Source: Thauera sp. GDN1
Lineage (GTDB): Bacteria > Pseudomonadota > Gammaproteobacteria > Burkholderiales > Rhodocyclaceae
Length of the DNA stretch: 64,000 bases
Reading direction: 5' to 3'
Assembly (NCBI RefSeq): GCF_029223545.1
Contig: NZ_CP097870.1
Coordinates: 1,922,001 to 1,986,000, forward strand
The translations under genes and the position numbers were made by a program. Below are positions 6,754 to 17,839 of the stretch, piece by piece. How positions within the stretch are numbered: position 1 is the stretch's first letter; each line of letters starts with the position of its first letter. Below the pieces are notes generated by a model. It made no database searches. It saw only the letters and a list, made by a program, of their open reading frames with translations, and had not been told where the DNA came from.

Positions 6754-8547
6754 GTGAACGTCGCGAAGCGTACCTTTGATGCGGTCATCGTGGGCGCCGG
6801 CGGTGCCGGCCTGCGTGCGGCCCTGCAACTCTCCGAAGCCGGCCTCAAGACCGCCGTGCTGACCAAGGTGTTCCCGACCCGCTCGCACACGGTTGCGGCG
6901 CAGGGTGGCGTGGCGGCCTCGCTCGGCAACTCGACCGAGGACAACTGGCACTGGCACATGTACGACACCGTGAAGGGGTCGGACTGGCTGGGCGACCAGG
7001 ATGCCATCGAGTTCATGTGCAAGAAGGCCAACGAGGTCGTCGTCGAGCTCGAGCACTACGGCATGCCCTTCGACCGCACCGACAACGGCAAGATCTACCA
7101 GCGCCCGTTCGGCGGTCACTCGATGAACTACGGCCAGGCGCCGGTCATGCGCTCCTGTGCCGCGGCCGACCGTACCGGCCACGCCATGCTGCACGCGCTG
7201 TACCAGCGCAACGTGCGCGCGAACACCCAGTTCTTCGTCGAGTGGATGGCGCTCGACCTGATCCGCGACGCCGACGGCGACGTGCTCGGCGTCACCGCGA
7301 TGGAAATGGAGACCGGCGAGGTCTCGATCTTCCACGCCAAGGCCACCATCTTCGCCACCGGCGGTGCGGGCCGCATCTACTACTCCTCGACCAACGCCTT
7401 CATCAACACCGGTGACGGCGTGGGCATGGCGGCGCGCGCCGGCATCCCGCTCGAGGACATGGAGTTCTGGCAGTTCCACCCGACCGGCGTGGCCGGCGCG
7501 GGCGTGCTGATCACCGAGGGCGTGCGCGGCGAGGGCGGCATCCTGCGCAACGCGTCGGGCGAACGCTTCATGGAGCGCTACGCGCCGAACCTGAAGGACC
7601 TCGCCTCGCGCGACGTCGTCTCGCGCGCGATGACCACCGAGATCAACGAGGGGCGTGGCGCCGGTCCGGACAAGGATCACGTGCTGCTCGACATCACCCA
7701 CCTGTCGCCCGACACCATCATGAAGCGCCTGCCGGGCATTCGCGAGATCGCGATCCAGTTCGCCGGCGTCGACCCGATCAAGGCGCCGATCCCGGTCGTG
7801 CCGACCTGCCACTACCAGATGGGTGGCATTCCGACCAACTACAAGGGTCAGGTCGTGGTGCCCAAGGACGGCAACCCGAACAGCCCGGTAGCCGGCTTCT
7901 ACGCCGCGGGCGAGTGTGCCTGCGCCTCGGTGCACGGCGCCAACCGCCTCGGTACCAACTCGCTGCTCGACCTGCTGGTGTTCGGCAAGTCCGCCGGCGA
8001 AACCGTGGTCGAGGACTTCAAGTCCGGCCAGCTCAAGCTCAAGCCGCTGCCCGTCGATGCCGCCGACATGTCGCTCGCCCGCCTGGCGCGCCTGGAGGGC
8101 CAGACCAACGGCGAGAGCGTGTTCGACGTCGGTCTCGAGATGCGCCGCACCATGCAGAAGCACGCCGGCGTGTTCCGCTTCGACGACCTGCTCAAGGAAG
8201 GCGTGCAGAAGATCGGCGAAGTGGCCGAGCGTGCCAAGCGCACCGAGATCAAGGACAAGTCCAAGGTCTGGAACGTCGCCCGCATGGAAGCGCTGGAGCT
8301 CGACAACCTGATCGAAGTCGCGCGCGCCACCATGGTGTCGGCCGAGGCCCGCAAGGAGTCGCGCGGCGCCCACGTGCGCGACGACGCGCCGGATACCGCC
8401 GAGAACCCGAACGGCCGTGACGACGCCAACTGGCTCAAGCACACCCTGTGGTACAGCGAAGGCAACCGCCTGGATTACAAGCCGGTGAACCTGAAGCCGC
8501 TGTCCGACGACGTCGAGCCGATCGCGCTCGCCAAGCGCACCTACTGA
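6754..8547 (+). CDS. sdhA: Succinate dehydrogenase flavoprotein subunit
   Basis: The 597-residue catalytic subunit oxidises succinate to fumarate at a covalently bound FAD. The FAD-binding motif is VIVGAGGAGLRAAL (residues 11-24). His45 in TRSHTVAAQGG is the flavin attachment site, at the same number as in E. coli. Substrate-site residues lie in HPTGVAGAGVLITEGVRGEGG and in the histidine/arginine segment HGANRLGTNSLLDL. Translation starts at a GTG two bases after sdhD, with GGAGG at 6741. Flavinylation should need the SdhE protein encoded two genes later. Confidence 0.98.
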   Translation: MNVAKRTFDAVIVGAGGAGLRAALQLSEAGLKTAVLTKVFPTRSHTVAAQGGVAASLGNSTEDNWHWHMYDTVKGSDWLGDQDAIEFMCKKANEVVVELEHYGMPFDRTDNGKIYQRPFGGHSMNYGQAPVMRSCAAADRTGHAMLHALYQRNVRANTQFFVEWMALDLIRDADGDVLGVTAMEMETGEVSIFHAKATIFATGGAGRIYYSSTNAFINTGDGVGMAARAGIPLEDMEFWQFHPTGVAGAGVLITEGVRGEGGILRNASGERFMERYAPNLKDLASRDVVSRAMTTEINEGRGAGPDKDHVLLDITHLSPDTIMKRLPGIREIAIQFAGVDPIKAPIPVVPTCHYQMGGIPTNYKGQVVVPKDGNPNSPVAGFYAAGECACASVHGANRLGTNSLLDLLVFGKSAGETVVEDFKSGQLKLKPLPVDAADMSLARLARLEGQTNGESVFDVGLEMRRTMQKHAGVFRFDDLLKEGVQKIGEVAERAKRTEIKDKSKVWNVARMEALELDNLIEVARATMVSAEARKESRGAHVRDDAPDTAENPNGRDDANWLKHTLWYSEGNRLDYKPVNLKPLSDDVEPIALAKRTY

Positions 8548-8566
8548 GCGCCCGGGAGAAACACAC

Positions 8567-9277
8567 ATGACCAAGCGTACCGTTCAATTCAAGATCTACC
8601 GCTACGATCCGGACAAGGACGAGAAGCCCTACATGCAGGACATCTCGGTCGAGCTCGAGGCTTCCGACAAGAAGCTGCTCGACGCCCTCGTCCGCCTGCG
8701 CGCCAAGGACGATTCGATGTCCTTCCGCCGCTCCTGCCGCGAAGGCGTGTGCGGTTCGGACGCGATGAACATCAACGGCAAGAACGGCCTGGCCTGCCTG
8801 ACCGACATCGACAGCCTGCAGCAGCCGATCACGCTGCGCCCGCTGCCCGGCCTGCCGGTCATCCGCGACCTGATCGTCGACATGACGCAGTTCTTCAAGC
8901 AGTACCACTCGATCAAGCCCTACCTGGTCAACGACGACCCGGCGCCCGAGCGCGAGCGTCTGCAGACGCCCGAGGACCGCGAGGAGCTCAACGGCCTGTA
9001 CGAGTGCATCCTGTGCGCGTGCTGCTCGACCTCGTGCCCGTCGTTCTGGTGGAACCCGGACAAGTTCGTCGGCCCGGCCGGCCTGCTGGCGGCCTACCGC
9101 TTCCTCGCCGATACCCGCGACCAGGACACCAATGCGCGCCTCGACAACCTCGAGGATCCCTACCGTCTGTTCCGCTGCCACACCATCATGAACTGCGTCG
9201 ACGTCTGTCCGAAGGGTCTGAATCCGACCCGCGCGATCGGCAAGATCAAGGACATGATGGTCCGCCGCGCGGTCTAA
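8567..9277 (+). CDS. sdhB: Succinate dehydrogenase iron-sulfur subunit
   Basis: The 236-residue electron-transfer subunit. The [2Fe-2S] ligands are Cys57, Cys62, Asp65 and Cys77 (SCREGVCGSD and LACLTD), with the aspartate replacing one cysteine as in E. coli. The [4Fe-4S] and [3Fe-4S] ligands are in CILCACCSTSCPSFWW (about residue 147) and CHTIMNCVDVCPKGLNP (about residue 205). It carries electrons from SdhA to the quinone site formed with SdhC and SdhD. GGGAGAA precedes the ATG. Confidence 0.98.
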   Translation: MTKRTVQFKIYRYDPDKDEKPYMQDISVELEASDKKLLDALVRLRAKDDSMSFRRSCREGVCGSDAMNINGKNGLACLTDIDSLQQPITLRPLPGLPVIRDLIVDMTQFFKQYHSIKPYLVNDDPAPERERLQTPEDREELNGLYECILCACCSTSCPSFWWNPDKFVGPAGLLAAYRFLADTRDQDTNARLDNLEDPYRLFRCHTIMNCVDVCPKGLNPTRAIGKIKDMMVRRAV

Positions 9278-9292
9278 GGGCAGGCCGACGGC

Positions 9293-9529
9293 ATGACGAT
9301 CAACAGGGGGCGCGTGCGCTGGCAGTGCCGTCGAGCCTTGCTCGAGCTCGACCTTGTGTTCACGCGCTTTCTCGAAAGGCATTTCGATCGTCTGACCGAC
9401 GATCAGGTGGCGGATCTGGACGACCTGCTGCGCTGCGACGACTACGACATCTGGGCGTGGGTCAATGGCAGCAAGGCATGCGACAACGACCGCTGGAAGG
9501 AGATGATCGGATTGCTGCGTCAGGGCTGA
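9293..9529 (+). CDS. sdhE: FAD assembly factor SdhE
   Basis: A 78-residue helical protein of the SdhE/YgfY family, which helps attach FAD to SdhA. The family pattern is clear: RGRVRWQCRR, then LLELDLVFTRFLERHF, and DDYDIWAWVNG in the second half. The usual RGxxE motif is here Arg14-Ala15-Leu-Leu-Glu18, so alanine replaces the glycine. It is the fifth gene of the sdh operon and lies 15 bases after sdhB. Confidence 0.93.
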   Translation: MTINRGRVRWQCRRALLELDLVFTRFLERHFDRLTDDQVADLDDLLRCDDYDIWAWVNGSKACDNDRWKEMIGLLRQG

Positions 9530-9592
9530 CGCAGCGCTTCCGGTCGGAGTACGACGACAAGCAGTTAAACCGGCAAGTAGAAGGGACGATCT

Positions 9593-10888
<1,296 letters not shown>

Positions 10889-10933
10889 GAGACGATGGAG
10901 AGGGGAGGAAGGCTTCGCCGACTCTGAGGTATA

Positions 10934-10968
10934 CGGGGTGGCTGCGCGTGCGTGGCCATCCCGTTTTT
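10934..10968 (+). terminator. Hairpin with T tract after gltA
   Basis: CGGGGTGGC (10934-10942) pairs with GCCATCCCG (10955-10963) with one mismatch, followed by TTTTT. It is a good intrinsic terminator form and should end, or reduce, transcription before sucA, whose start is 83 bases further on. Confidence 0.75.
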
Positions 10969-11050
10969 CCTTCGGAGGGGCGCCAGGCCGTTCCCGAACA
11001 CCGCATCACCCCCCAATCGGGGCAATAGCACATAACAGGTGGCTTTCATC

Positions 11051-13906
11051 ATGATGAAGCAACTCGAACAGACTTCTCACTTGTTCGGCTCGAACGCGCC
11101 GTTCATCGAAGAGCAGTACGAAAATTACCTCGCCGACCCGTCGTCGGTGTCCGCCGAATGGCGCGAATACTTCGACAAGCTGCAGAGCCAGGCCGGCGCC
11201 GCGGAGCGCGACGTGGCCCATGGCCCGATCATCGCCGCCTTCGAGCAGATGGCCAAGCGCGGCCCGGTCCGCACCGTCGTCGCCGGCGGCGGCGAGGACA
11301 AGCAGCAGGTCTCGGTCCTGCAGCTGATCAACGCATACCGTTTCCTCGGCAACCGCTGGGCCAACCTCGACCCGCTCAAGCGCACCGAGCGTCCGCAGAT
11401 CGCCGAGCTCGAGCCGTCCTACTACGGCTTCACCGAGGCCGACCTGTCGAAGGGCTTCAACGTCGGCTCCTTCCACGGCTTCAGCACCGAGCGCGCCACC
11501 CTGCGCGAGATCCTCGAAGCCCTGCGCCAGACCTATTGCAGCTCGATCGGCGCCGAGTACATGTACCTGACCGACATCGCGCAGAAACGCTGGATCCAGA
11601 GCCGTCTGGAAAGCGTCCGCGGTACGCCGAAGTTCTCGGTCGAGATGAAGAAGCGCATCCTCGAGCGCACCACCGCGGCCGAAACCCTCGAGCGCTACCT
11701 GCACACCCGTTACGTCGGCCAGAAGCGCTTCTCGCTCGAAGGCGGCGAGTCGGCGATCGTGGCGATGGACGAGATCATCCGCGTCGCCGGCGGCCTGGGC
11801 GTCGCCGAGACGGTGATCGGCATGGCCCACCGCGGCCGTCTCAACGTGCTGGTCAACACCCTGGGCAAGTCGCCGTCGATGCTGTTCTCGGAGTTCGAGG
11901 GCAAGGCCGCGGCCGACCTCACCGCAGGTGACGTGAAGTACCACATGGGCTTCTCCAGCGACGTGATGACCCCGGGCGGCCCGATGCACCTGACGCTCGC
12001 CTTCAACCCGTCCCACCTCGAGATCATCAACCCGGTGGTCGAAGGTTCGGTCTATGCCCGCCAGGTTCGCCGCAACGACGCCGACAAGGGCCAGGTCCTG
12101 CCGGTGCTGATCCATGGTGACGCGGCCGTGGCCGGCCAGGGCGTGAACCAGGAGATGCTGAACTTCTCCCAGACCCGCGGCTACGGCACGGGCGGCACGG
12201 TGCATCTGGTCGTCAATAACCAGATCGGCTTCACCACCTCCGACCCGCGCGACTATCGCTCCTCGCTGTACTGCACCGACATCTTCAAGATGGTCGAGGC
12301 GCCGATCTTCCACGTGAACGGCGACGATCCGGAGGCCGTAGCCTTCGTGACCGCGCTGGCCGTCGAGTTCCGCCAGCAGTTCAAGAAGGACGTCGTGGTG
12401 GACATCATCTGCTTCCGCAAGCTCGGCCACAACGAGCAGGACGAGCCGATGGTGACCCAGCCGCTGATGTACCGCACCATCCAGAAGCACCCGGGCACCC
12501 GCAAGCTCTACGCCGACCGTCTGGTCGCCGAAGGCACGCTGAAGTCCGACGAACCCGAGCAGATGATCGCCCAGTACCGCGAGCACCTCGACAAGGGCGA
12601 GCTGCTGTACAACCCGGTGCTGTCCGGCCACAACCGTCAGTTCGCCGCCGACTGGTCGCCGTACCTCAAGCAGCCGTACACCGACGACTGCGACACCACC
12701 GTGCCGGTGCAGGAGATCAGGCGCTTGGCTGCGCGGCTGACCGACGTGCCCGCGAACTTCACGCTCCACTCGCGCGTCAAGAAGATCATCGACGACCGCG
12801 CGGCGATGGGCCGTGGCGAGCTCCCGCTCGACTGGGGCATGGGCGAGAACCTCGCCTACGCGAGCCTGCTCGCACAGGGCTACGGCGTGCGCATCTCCGG
12901 TGAGGACGTCGGCCGCGGCACCTTCTTCCACCGTCACGCGGTGCTCCACGACCAGAAGCGCGAGCGCTGGGACGAGGGCATCTTCAAGCCGCTGGAGCAC
13001 ATCCAGGACGGCCAGGCGGGCTTCCAGTGCTATGACTCGGTGCTGTCGGAAGAGGGCGTGCTCGCCTTCGAATACGGCTACTCGACCACCGAACCGGACC
13101 AGCTCGTGGTGTGGGAGGCCCAGTTCGGCGACTTCGTCAATGGCGCCCAGGTCGTGCTCGACCAGTTCATCAGCTCGGGCGAAGCGAAGTGGGGCCGCCT
13201 GTCCGGCCTGACGCTGATGCTGCCGCACGGCTACGAGGGTCAGGGTCCGGAGCACTCGTCGGCGCGTATCGAGCGCTACATGAACAACGCCGCCGAGCAC
13301 AACTGGCAGATCTGCGTGCCGACCACGCCGGCGCAGATCTTCCACCTGCTGCGTCGCCAGATGCTGCGCAAGCTGCGCAAGCCGCTGATCATCATCACGC
13401 CGAAGTCGCTGCTGCGTCACAAGGAAGCGATCTCGTCGATGGACGAACTCGCCAACGGCCAGTTCCAGACCGTGATCCCCGAGGTCGAGAAGCTCGACGC
13501 CAAGAAGGTCAAGCGCGTCGTGCTGTGCCAGGGCAAGATCTACTACGAGCTGCTGGCCCATCGCCGCGAGAACAAGATCACCGACACCGCGCTGGTGCGT
13601 ATCGAGCAGCTGTATCCGTTCCCGGCCGACGCCTTCGCCAAGGCGATCGAGCAGTTCCCGAACGCCAAGGAAGTGGTCTGGTGCCAGGAAGAGCCGCGTA
13701 ACCAGGGTGCGTGGTACTGGCTGGCCTCGCGTCAGCACCTGGTCAACGTGCTCGGCACCAAGCGCAAGCTGCTGCTCGTCAGCCGTCCGGCCGCCGCGTC
13801 GCCCGCCGTCGGCTACTACGCGGTGCACAACGCACAGCAGAAGGCGGTCATCGAGAATGCCTTCGGTCCGATCCAGGACACCACCCCGCAGTCCCCGAAC
13901 CGATAA
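11051..13906 (+). CDS. sucA: 2-oxoglutarate dehydrogenase E1 component
   Basis: A 951-residue thiamine-diphosphate enzyme that decarboxylates 2-oxoglutarate and passes the succinyl group to SucB. The N-terminal segment with FIEEQYENYLADPSSVSAEW is the piece that docks to E2. The ThDP/active-site parts include GMAHRGRLNVLVN, MGFSSDV and the metal-binding GDAAVAGQGVNQEMLN, and the C-terminal transketolase-like half has SEEGVLAFEYGYS and LPHGYEGQGPEHSSARIERY. I prefer the ATG at 11051, which has AGGTGG at good distance; a GTG at 11039 is also possible. It begins the sucA-sucB-lpd run. Confidence 0.97.
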   Translation: MMKQLEQTSHLFGSNAPFIEEQYENYLADPSSVSAEWREYFDKLQSQAGAAERDVAHGPIIAAFEQMAKRGPVRTVVAGGGEDKQQVSVLQLINAYRFLGNRWANLDPLKRTERPQIAELEPSYYGFTEADLSKGFNVGSFHGFSTERATLREILEALRQTYCSSIGAEYMYLTDIAQKRWIQSRLESVRGTPKFSVEMKKRILERTTAAETLERYLHTRYVGQKRFSLEGGESAIVAMDEIIRVAGGLGVAETVIGMAHRGRLNVLVNTLGKSPSMLFSEFEGKAAADLTAGDVKYHMGFSSDVMTPGGPMHLTLAFNPSHLEIINPVVEGSVYARQVRRNDADKGQVLPVLIHGDAAVAGQGVNQEMLNFSQTRGYGTGGTVHLVVNNQIGFTTSDPRDYRSSLYCTDIFKMVEAPIFHVNGDDPEAVAFVTALAVEFRQQFKKDVVVDIICFRKLGHNEQDEPMVTQPLMYRTIQKHPGTRKLYADRLVAEGTLKSDEPEQMIAQYREHLDKGELLYNPVLSGHNRQFAADWSPYLKQPYTDDCDTTVPVQEIRRLAARLTDVPANFTLHSRVKKIIDDRAAMGRGELPLDWGMGENLAYASLLAQGYGVRISGEDVGRGTFFHRHAVLHDQKRERWDEGIFKPLEHIQDGQAGFQCYDSVLSEEGVLAFEYGYSTTEPDQLVVWEAQFGDFVNGAQVVLDQFISSGEAKWGRLSGLTLMLPHGYEGQGPEHSSARIERYMNNAAEHNWQICVPTTPAQIFHLLRRQMLRKLRKPLIIITPKSLLRHKEAISSMDELANGQFQTVIPEVEKLDAKKVKRVVLCQGKIYYELLAHRRENKITDTALVRIEQLYPFPADAFAKAIEQFPNAKEVVWCQEEPRNQGAWYWLASRQHLVNVLGTKRKLLLVSRPAAASPAVGYYAVHNAQQKAVIENAFGPIQDTTPQSPNR

Positions 13907-13927
13907 GACAACTAGGGAGAGATATTC

Positions 13928-15112
13928 ATGCTGATCGAAGTCAAAGTACCGCAGCTTTCCGAGTCCGTGTCCGAAGCCACCCTGGTCACCTGGCACAAGA
14001 AGGAAGGCGAAGCCGTCTCGCGCGACGAGAACCTGATCGACATCGAGACCGACAAGGTCGTGCTCGAGACCCCGGCGCCGGCCGACGGCGTGCTGGTCAG
14101 GATCATCAAGCAGGGGGGTGACACCGTCACCTCCGGCGAGCTGATCGCCCAGATCGATACCGAAGCCAAGGCCGCCGCCGGCGCTGCCCCGGCCGCCGAG
14201 CCGGTGCCGGCCGTGACCCCGCCGCCCGCCGCATCGTCGGCCGCCGGCGCCGCCAGCCCCGCTGCGCGCAAGATCCTCGACGAGAAGGGCATCGCCGCCG
14301 CCGACGTCGCCGGCTCGGGCCGTGGCGGTCGCGTGACCAAGGAAGACGCCGTCGCCGCCCAGCCCAAGGCTGCCGCCGCCGCTGCCCCGGCCGTGATCGC
14401 CGCGGTCGGCGATCGTGCGGAAGAGCGCGTGCCGATGACCCGCCTGCGTGCCCGCATCGCCGAGCGCCTGATCCAGTCGAAGAACGAGAACGCCATCCTG
14501 ACCACGTTCAACGAGGTCAACATGGCGCCGGTGATGGCCCTGCGCAAGCAGTACGGCGACAAGTTCGAGAAGGCCCACGGCGTGCGCCTGGGCTTCATGG
14601 GCTTCTTCGTCAAGGCCGCCGTGGCCGCGCTGAAGAAGTTCCCGATCCTGAACGCCTCGGTCGATGGCAACGACATCGTCTACCACGGCTACATCGACAT
14701 CGGCATCGCGGTCGGTTCGCCGCGTGGCCTGGTGGTGCCGATCCTGCGCAACGCCGAATCGATGTCGATCGCCGAGATCGAACTCAAGATCGCCGAGTTC
14801 GGCCAGAAGGCCAAGGACGGCAAGCTGTCGCTCGACGACCTGTCGGGCGGCACCTTCTCGATCTCCAACGGTGGTGTGTTCGGCTCGATGATGTCGACCC
14901 CGATCATCAACCCGCCGCAGTCGGCCATCCTCGGCATTCACGCCACCAAGGATCGTGCCGTGGTCGAGAACGGCCAGGTCGTCGTTCGTCCGATCAACTA
15001 CCTGGCGATGTCCTACGACCACCGCATCATCGACGGTCGCGAGGCGGTGCTGGGCCTGGTCACGATGAAGGAAGCGCTGGAAGATCCGGCTCGCCTGATC
15101 CTCGACGTCTGA
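13928..15112 (+). CDS. sucB: Dihydrolipoyl succinyltransferase (E2 of 2-oxoglutarate dehydrogenase)
   Basis: A 394-residue core subunit. Residues 1-77 form the lipoyl domain with the lipoylated Lys43 in IETDKVVLE. An Ala/Pro-rich linker (about 80-110) leads to the peripheral subunit-binding domain ([31 protein letters not shown], split here as about residues 113-145), then a second Ala-rich linker and the acyltransferase domain from about 165. The catalytic histidine and aspartate are in [13 protein letters not shown] near residue 366. The end matches succinyl- rather than acetyl-transferases, in line with sucA beside it. Confidence 0.97.
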   Translation: MLIEVKVPQLSESVSEATLVTWHKKEGEAVSRDENLIDIETDKVVLETPAPADGVLVRIIKQGGDTVTSGELIAQIDTEAKAAAGAAPAAEPVPAVTPPPAASSAAGAASPAARKILDEKGIAAADVAGSGRGGRVTKEDAVAAQPKAAAAAAPAVIAAVGDRAEERVPMTRLRARIAERLIQSKNENAILTTFNEVNMAPVMALRKQYGDKFEKAHGVRLGFMGFFVKAAVAALKKFPILNASVDGNDIVYHGYIDIGIAVGSPRGLVVPILRNAESMSIAEIELKIAEFGQKAKDGKLSLDDLSGGTFSISNGGVFGSMMSTPIINPPQSAILGIHATKDRAVVENGQVVVRPINYLAMSYDHRIIDGREAVLGLVTMKEALEDPARLILDV

Positions 15113-15124
15113 TCACAACGCACA

Positions 15125-15180
15125 GGGGCGCGTCACGCTGCCGGGCTCATCGTCCGGGCGGTGGGGCAGCGCCCCGTTTT
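15125..15180 (+). terminator. Long stem-loop with short T run between sucB and lpd
   Basis: GGGGCGC (15125-15131) pairs with GCGCCCC (15169-15175), with a further possible inner helix between, followed by GTTTT. It fills most of the sucB-lpd gap. The form fits a partial terminator or an RNA-processing stem that would lower lpd expression against sucAB; the lpd Shine-Dalgarno lies right after it. Confidence 0.6.
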
Positions 15181-15197
15181 CCTGTAGGGAGAGATGA

Positions 15198-16622
15198 ATG
15201 TCCAAAGAATTCGACGTCCTCGTCATCGGCGGCGGCCCTGGCGGCTATGTCGCCGCCATTCGCGCGGCGCAGCTCGGCTTCAAGACCGCCTGCTGCGAAT
15301 CCAACCCCTATGCCGACCCCAAGGGTGAGCCGCGTCTGGGCGGCACCTGCCTGAACGTCGGCTGCATCCCCTCCAAGGCGCTGCTGCACACCTCGCACCT
15401 GTTCGAGGAAGCGGGGCACGCCTTCGAAGGCCAGGGCATCAGCGTCGGCACCCCGAAGATCGACGTGCCGAAGATGATCGCGCGCAAGGCCGGCATCGTC
15501 GACCAGCTCACCGGTGGCATCAAGGGCCTGTTCAAGAAGAACAAGGTGACGCTGCTGAACGGCCACGGTTCCTTCGCCGGCAAGGGCGATGCGGGCTGGC
15601 ACGTGAACGTGGGTGACCAGCTCGTCGTCGCCAAGCAGGTCATCGTCGCCACCGGCTCGTCGCCGCGCCATCTGCCCGGCATCCCGGTGGACAACAAGAT
15701 GGTGTGCGACAACGTCGGTGCGCTCGAGCTCGACGCGGTGCCGAAGAAGCTCGCCGTGATCGGTGCCGGCGTCATCGGCCTGGAGATGGGCTCGGTGTGG
15801 CGCCGCCTGGGTGCGGAAGTGACCGTGCTCGAAGCCCTGCCGGATTTCCTCGGTGCTGCCGACCAGGACGTGGCCAAGGAAGCGCTGAAGGTCTTCACCA
15901 AACAGGGCCTCAAGATCAGCCTCGGCGTGCAGATCGGCGAGGTCAAGGTCGGCAAGAAGAACGTCACGATCGCCTACAAGGACAAGGACGGCGCCGACCA
16001 GAAGCTCGACGCCGACCGCCTGATCGTGTCCGTCGGCCGCGTGCCCAACACCCAGGGCCTGAACGCCGACGCGGTCGGCCTCAAGGTGAACGAGCGCGGC
16101 CAGATCGAGGTCGACGGCCACTGCCGCACCAACCTGCCGGGCGTTTGGGCGGTGGGTGACGTGGTGCGCGGCCCGATGCTGGCGCACAAGGCCATGGAAG
16201 AGGCGGTGATGGTCGCCGAGCTGATGGCGGGCCAGGCCGGGCACTGCAATTTCGACACCGTGCCCTGGGTCATCTACACCAGCCCGGAGATCGCCTGGGT
16301 CGGCAAGACCGAGCAGCAGCTCAAGGCCGCCGGCGTGGCCTACAAGGTCGGCAAGATCCCGTTCCTGGCCAACGGCCGCGCGCTCGGCATGGGCGACTCG
16401 ACCGGCTTCGTCAAGATGCTGGCCGATGCCGCCACCGACCGCATCCTCGGCGTGCACATCATCGGCGCCAACGCCTCCGAGCTGATCTCGGAAGCCGTGG
16501 TGGCGATGGAGTTCGCCGGCTGCTCGGAAGACCTGGCGCGCATCTGCCACGCCCACCCGACGCTGTCGGAAGTGGTGCACGAGGCCGCGCTCGCCTGCGA
16601 CAAGCGCCCGCTGCACTTCTGA
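15198..16622 (+). CDS. lpd: Dihydrolipoyl dehydrogenase (E3)
   Basis: A 474-residue flavoprotein that reoxidises the lipoyl groups of SucB and makes NADH. The FAD motif [19 protein letters not shown] opens the protein. The redox-active pair Cys51 and Cys56 is in [13 protein letters not shown]. The NAD motif is [15 protein letters not shown] near residue 190, and the C-terminal interface domain holds the catalytic His-Glu pair in [24 protein letters not shown] precedes the ATG. Its position after sucAB marks it as the E3 for this complex; whether it also serves pyruvate dehydrogenase cannot be told here. Confidence 0.97.
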   Translation: MSKEFDVLVIGGGPGGYVAAIRAAQLGFKTACCESNPYADPKGEPRLGGTCLNVGCIPSKALLHTSHLFEEAGHAFEGQGISVGTPKIDVPKMIARKAGIVDQLTGGIKGLFKKNKVTLLNGHGSFAGKGDAGWHVNVGDQLVVAKQVIVATGSSPRHLPGIPVDNKMVCDNVGALELDAVPKKLAVIGAGVIGLEMGSVWRRLGAEVTVLEALPDFLGAADQDVAKEALKVFTKQGLKISLGVQIGEVKVGKKNVTIAYKDKDGADQKLDADRLIVSVGRVPNTQGLNADAVGLKVNERGQIEVDGHCRTNLPGVWAVGDVVRGPMLAHKAMEEAVMVAELMAGQAGHCNFDTVPWVIYTSPEIAWVGKTEQQLKAAGVAYKVGKIPFLANGRALGMGDSTGFVKMLADAATDRILGVHIIGANASELISEAVVAMEFAGCSEDLARICHAHPTLSEVVHEAALACDKRPLHF

Positions 16623-16640
16623 GCGACGCGTGAAGCGTGA

Positions 16641-16679
16641 GGGGTGAGGCGCGAGGCATTCTCGCGCCCACCCCTTCTT
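16641..16679 (+). terminator. Terminator after lpd
   Basis: GGGGTG plus GGCGCGAG pairs with CTCGCGCC plus CACCCC across a GCATT loop, with single unpaired bases inside the stem, then TTCTT. It is a strong stem 19 bases after the lpd stop, closing the TCA block. The same stretch supplies spurious extra codons ahead of zapE. Confidence 0.75.
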
Positions 16680-16723
16680 GCGTTAACCTGCTGCCCCCGA
16701 TCAAAGCCGACCATCGACTCATC

Positions 16724-17839
16724 ATGCCCCACCGCATCCTGAACGTTCCCCAGCACGGGATGATCGACGCCTACGAAAGCCAGTTGAAGGCGCGCGGATT
16801 CAAGTCCGACCCCGCCCAGCGCGCCGCTGCCCAGCGCCTGCAGGGGCTCTATACGGAGCTGATCGGCTTCAAGGCCGCGCGCCAGGGCAGCCGGATCAAG
16901 CAGTTCTTCAACAAGCCGCAGATGCCGCGCAGCGTGTATTTCTGGGGCGGGGTGGGGCGCGGCAAGAGCTTCCTGATGGATTGCTTCTTCGACGCCGTGC
17001 CCTACAGGCGCAAGCGCCGGGTGCACTTCCACGCCTTCATGCAGGAAGTGCAGAACGACCTCAAGGACCACAACCACGAGCCCGATCCGCTGCAGAAGGT
17101 GGCCGATCGCATCGCCAGGGCGACCCGGCTGCTGTGCTTCGACGAGTTCCACGTCTCCGACATCGCCGACGCGATGATCCTCGGGCGGCTGCTCGAGGCG
17201 CTGTTCGCGCGCGGCGTCATCTTCGTGATGACCTCGAACTACCCGCCCGACGGCCTGTACCCGAACGGGCTGATGCGCATCAACTTCCTGCCCACGATCG
17301 CGATGATCAAGCAGCGCTTCGACGTCATCGAGGTCGACAACGGTACCGACTACCGCCTGCGCACGCTGGAGAACATGGAGATGTACCTCGTCCCGCACGA
17401 CGAGGCCGCCCAGCGCAAGATGGCCGAGGACTTCCGCCGCCTGGCGGCGAGCGAGGGGCGCGGTGGCGCGGTCGAGGTGCTCGGCCGCAGCCTGCCGGTC
17501 ATGCGCCAGGCGTCGGGCGTGATCTGGTTCGATTTCGCCACGCTGTGCGGCGGCCCGCGCTCGCAGAACGACTACCTGGAGATCGCGCGCGAGCACCACA
17601 CCGTGATCCTCTCCGAGGTGCCGAAGATGCTCGTCGGCAACGCCTCCGAGGCGCGTCGCTTCACCTGGCTGATCGACGTGCTCTACGACCACCGCGTGAA
17701 GCTGATCATGAGCGCCGCGGTCGAGGCCCACGAGCTCTACACCGAGGGCCACAACGCCCACGAATTCGTGCGTACCGTCAGCCGGCTGATGGAGATGCGC
17801 ACGCGCGACTATCTCGCGGAAGCACACCGCACCGAGTGA
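16724..17839 (+). CDS. zapE: Cell division ATPase ZapE (AFG1/YhcM family)
   Basis: A 371-residue AAA-type ATPase of the AFG1/ZapE family, which in E. coli acts at the division ring and in mitochondria in respiratory-protein turnover. Walker A is GGVGRGKS (about residues 75-82), Walker B LLCFDEFHVSDIADAM (about 135-150), and the family block FVMTSNYPPDGLYPNGLMR follows. C-terminal ARRFTWLIDVLYDHRVKL and the GHNAHEFVRTVSRL end are typical. I chose ATG 16724 because the longer frame runs through the lpd terminator; a GGxG Shine-Dalgarno is not obvious. Confidence 0.93.
   Translation: MPHRILNVPQHGMIDAYESQLKARGFKSDPAQRAAAQRLQGLYTELIGFKAARQGSRIKQFFNKPQMPRSVYFWGGVGRGKSFLMDCFFDAVPYRRKRRVHFHAFMQEVQNDLKDHNHEPDPLQKVADRIARATRLLCFDEFHVSDIADAMILGRLLEALFARGVIFVMTSNYPPDGLYPNGLMRINFLPTIAMIKQRFDVIEVDNGTDYRLRTLENMEMYLVPHDEAAQRKMAEDFRRLAASEGRGGAVEVLGRSLPVMRQASGVIWFDFATLCGGPRSQNDYLEIAREHHTVILSEVPKMLVGNASEARRFTWLIDVLYDHRVKLIMSAAVEAHELYTEGHNAHEFVRTVSRLMEMRTRDYLAEAHRTE

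Noticed and set aside
11006..15022. A 1338-codon open frame on the minus strand, opposite sucA and sucB
   Set aside because: It mirrors highly conserved TCA genes, is rich in His/Val/Asp/Arg in the way of shadow frames in GC-rich DNA, and shows no domain pattern or Shine-Dalgarno.
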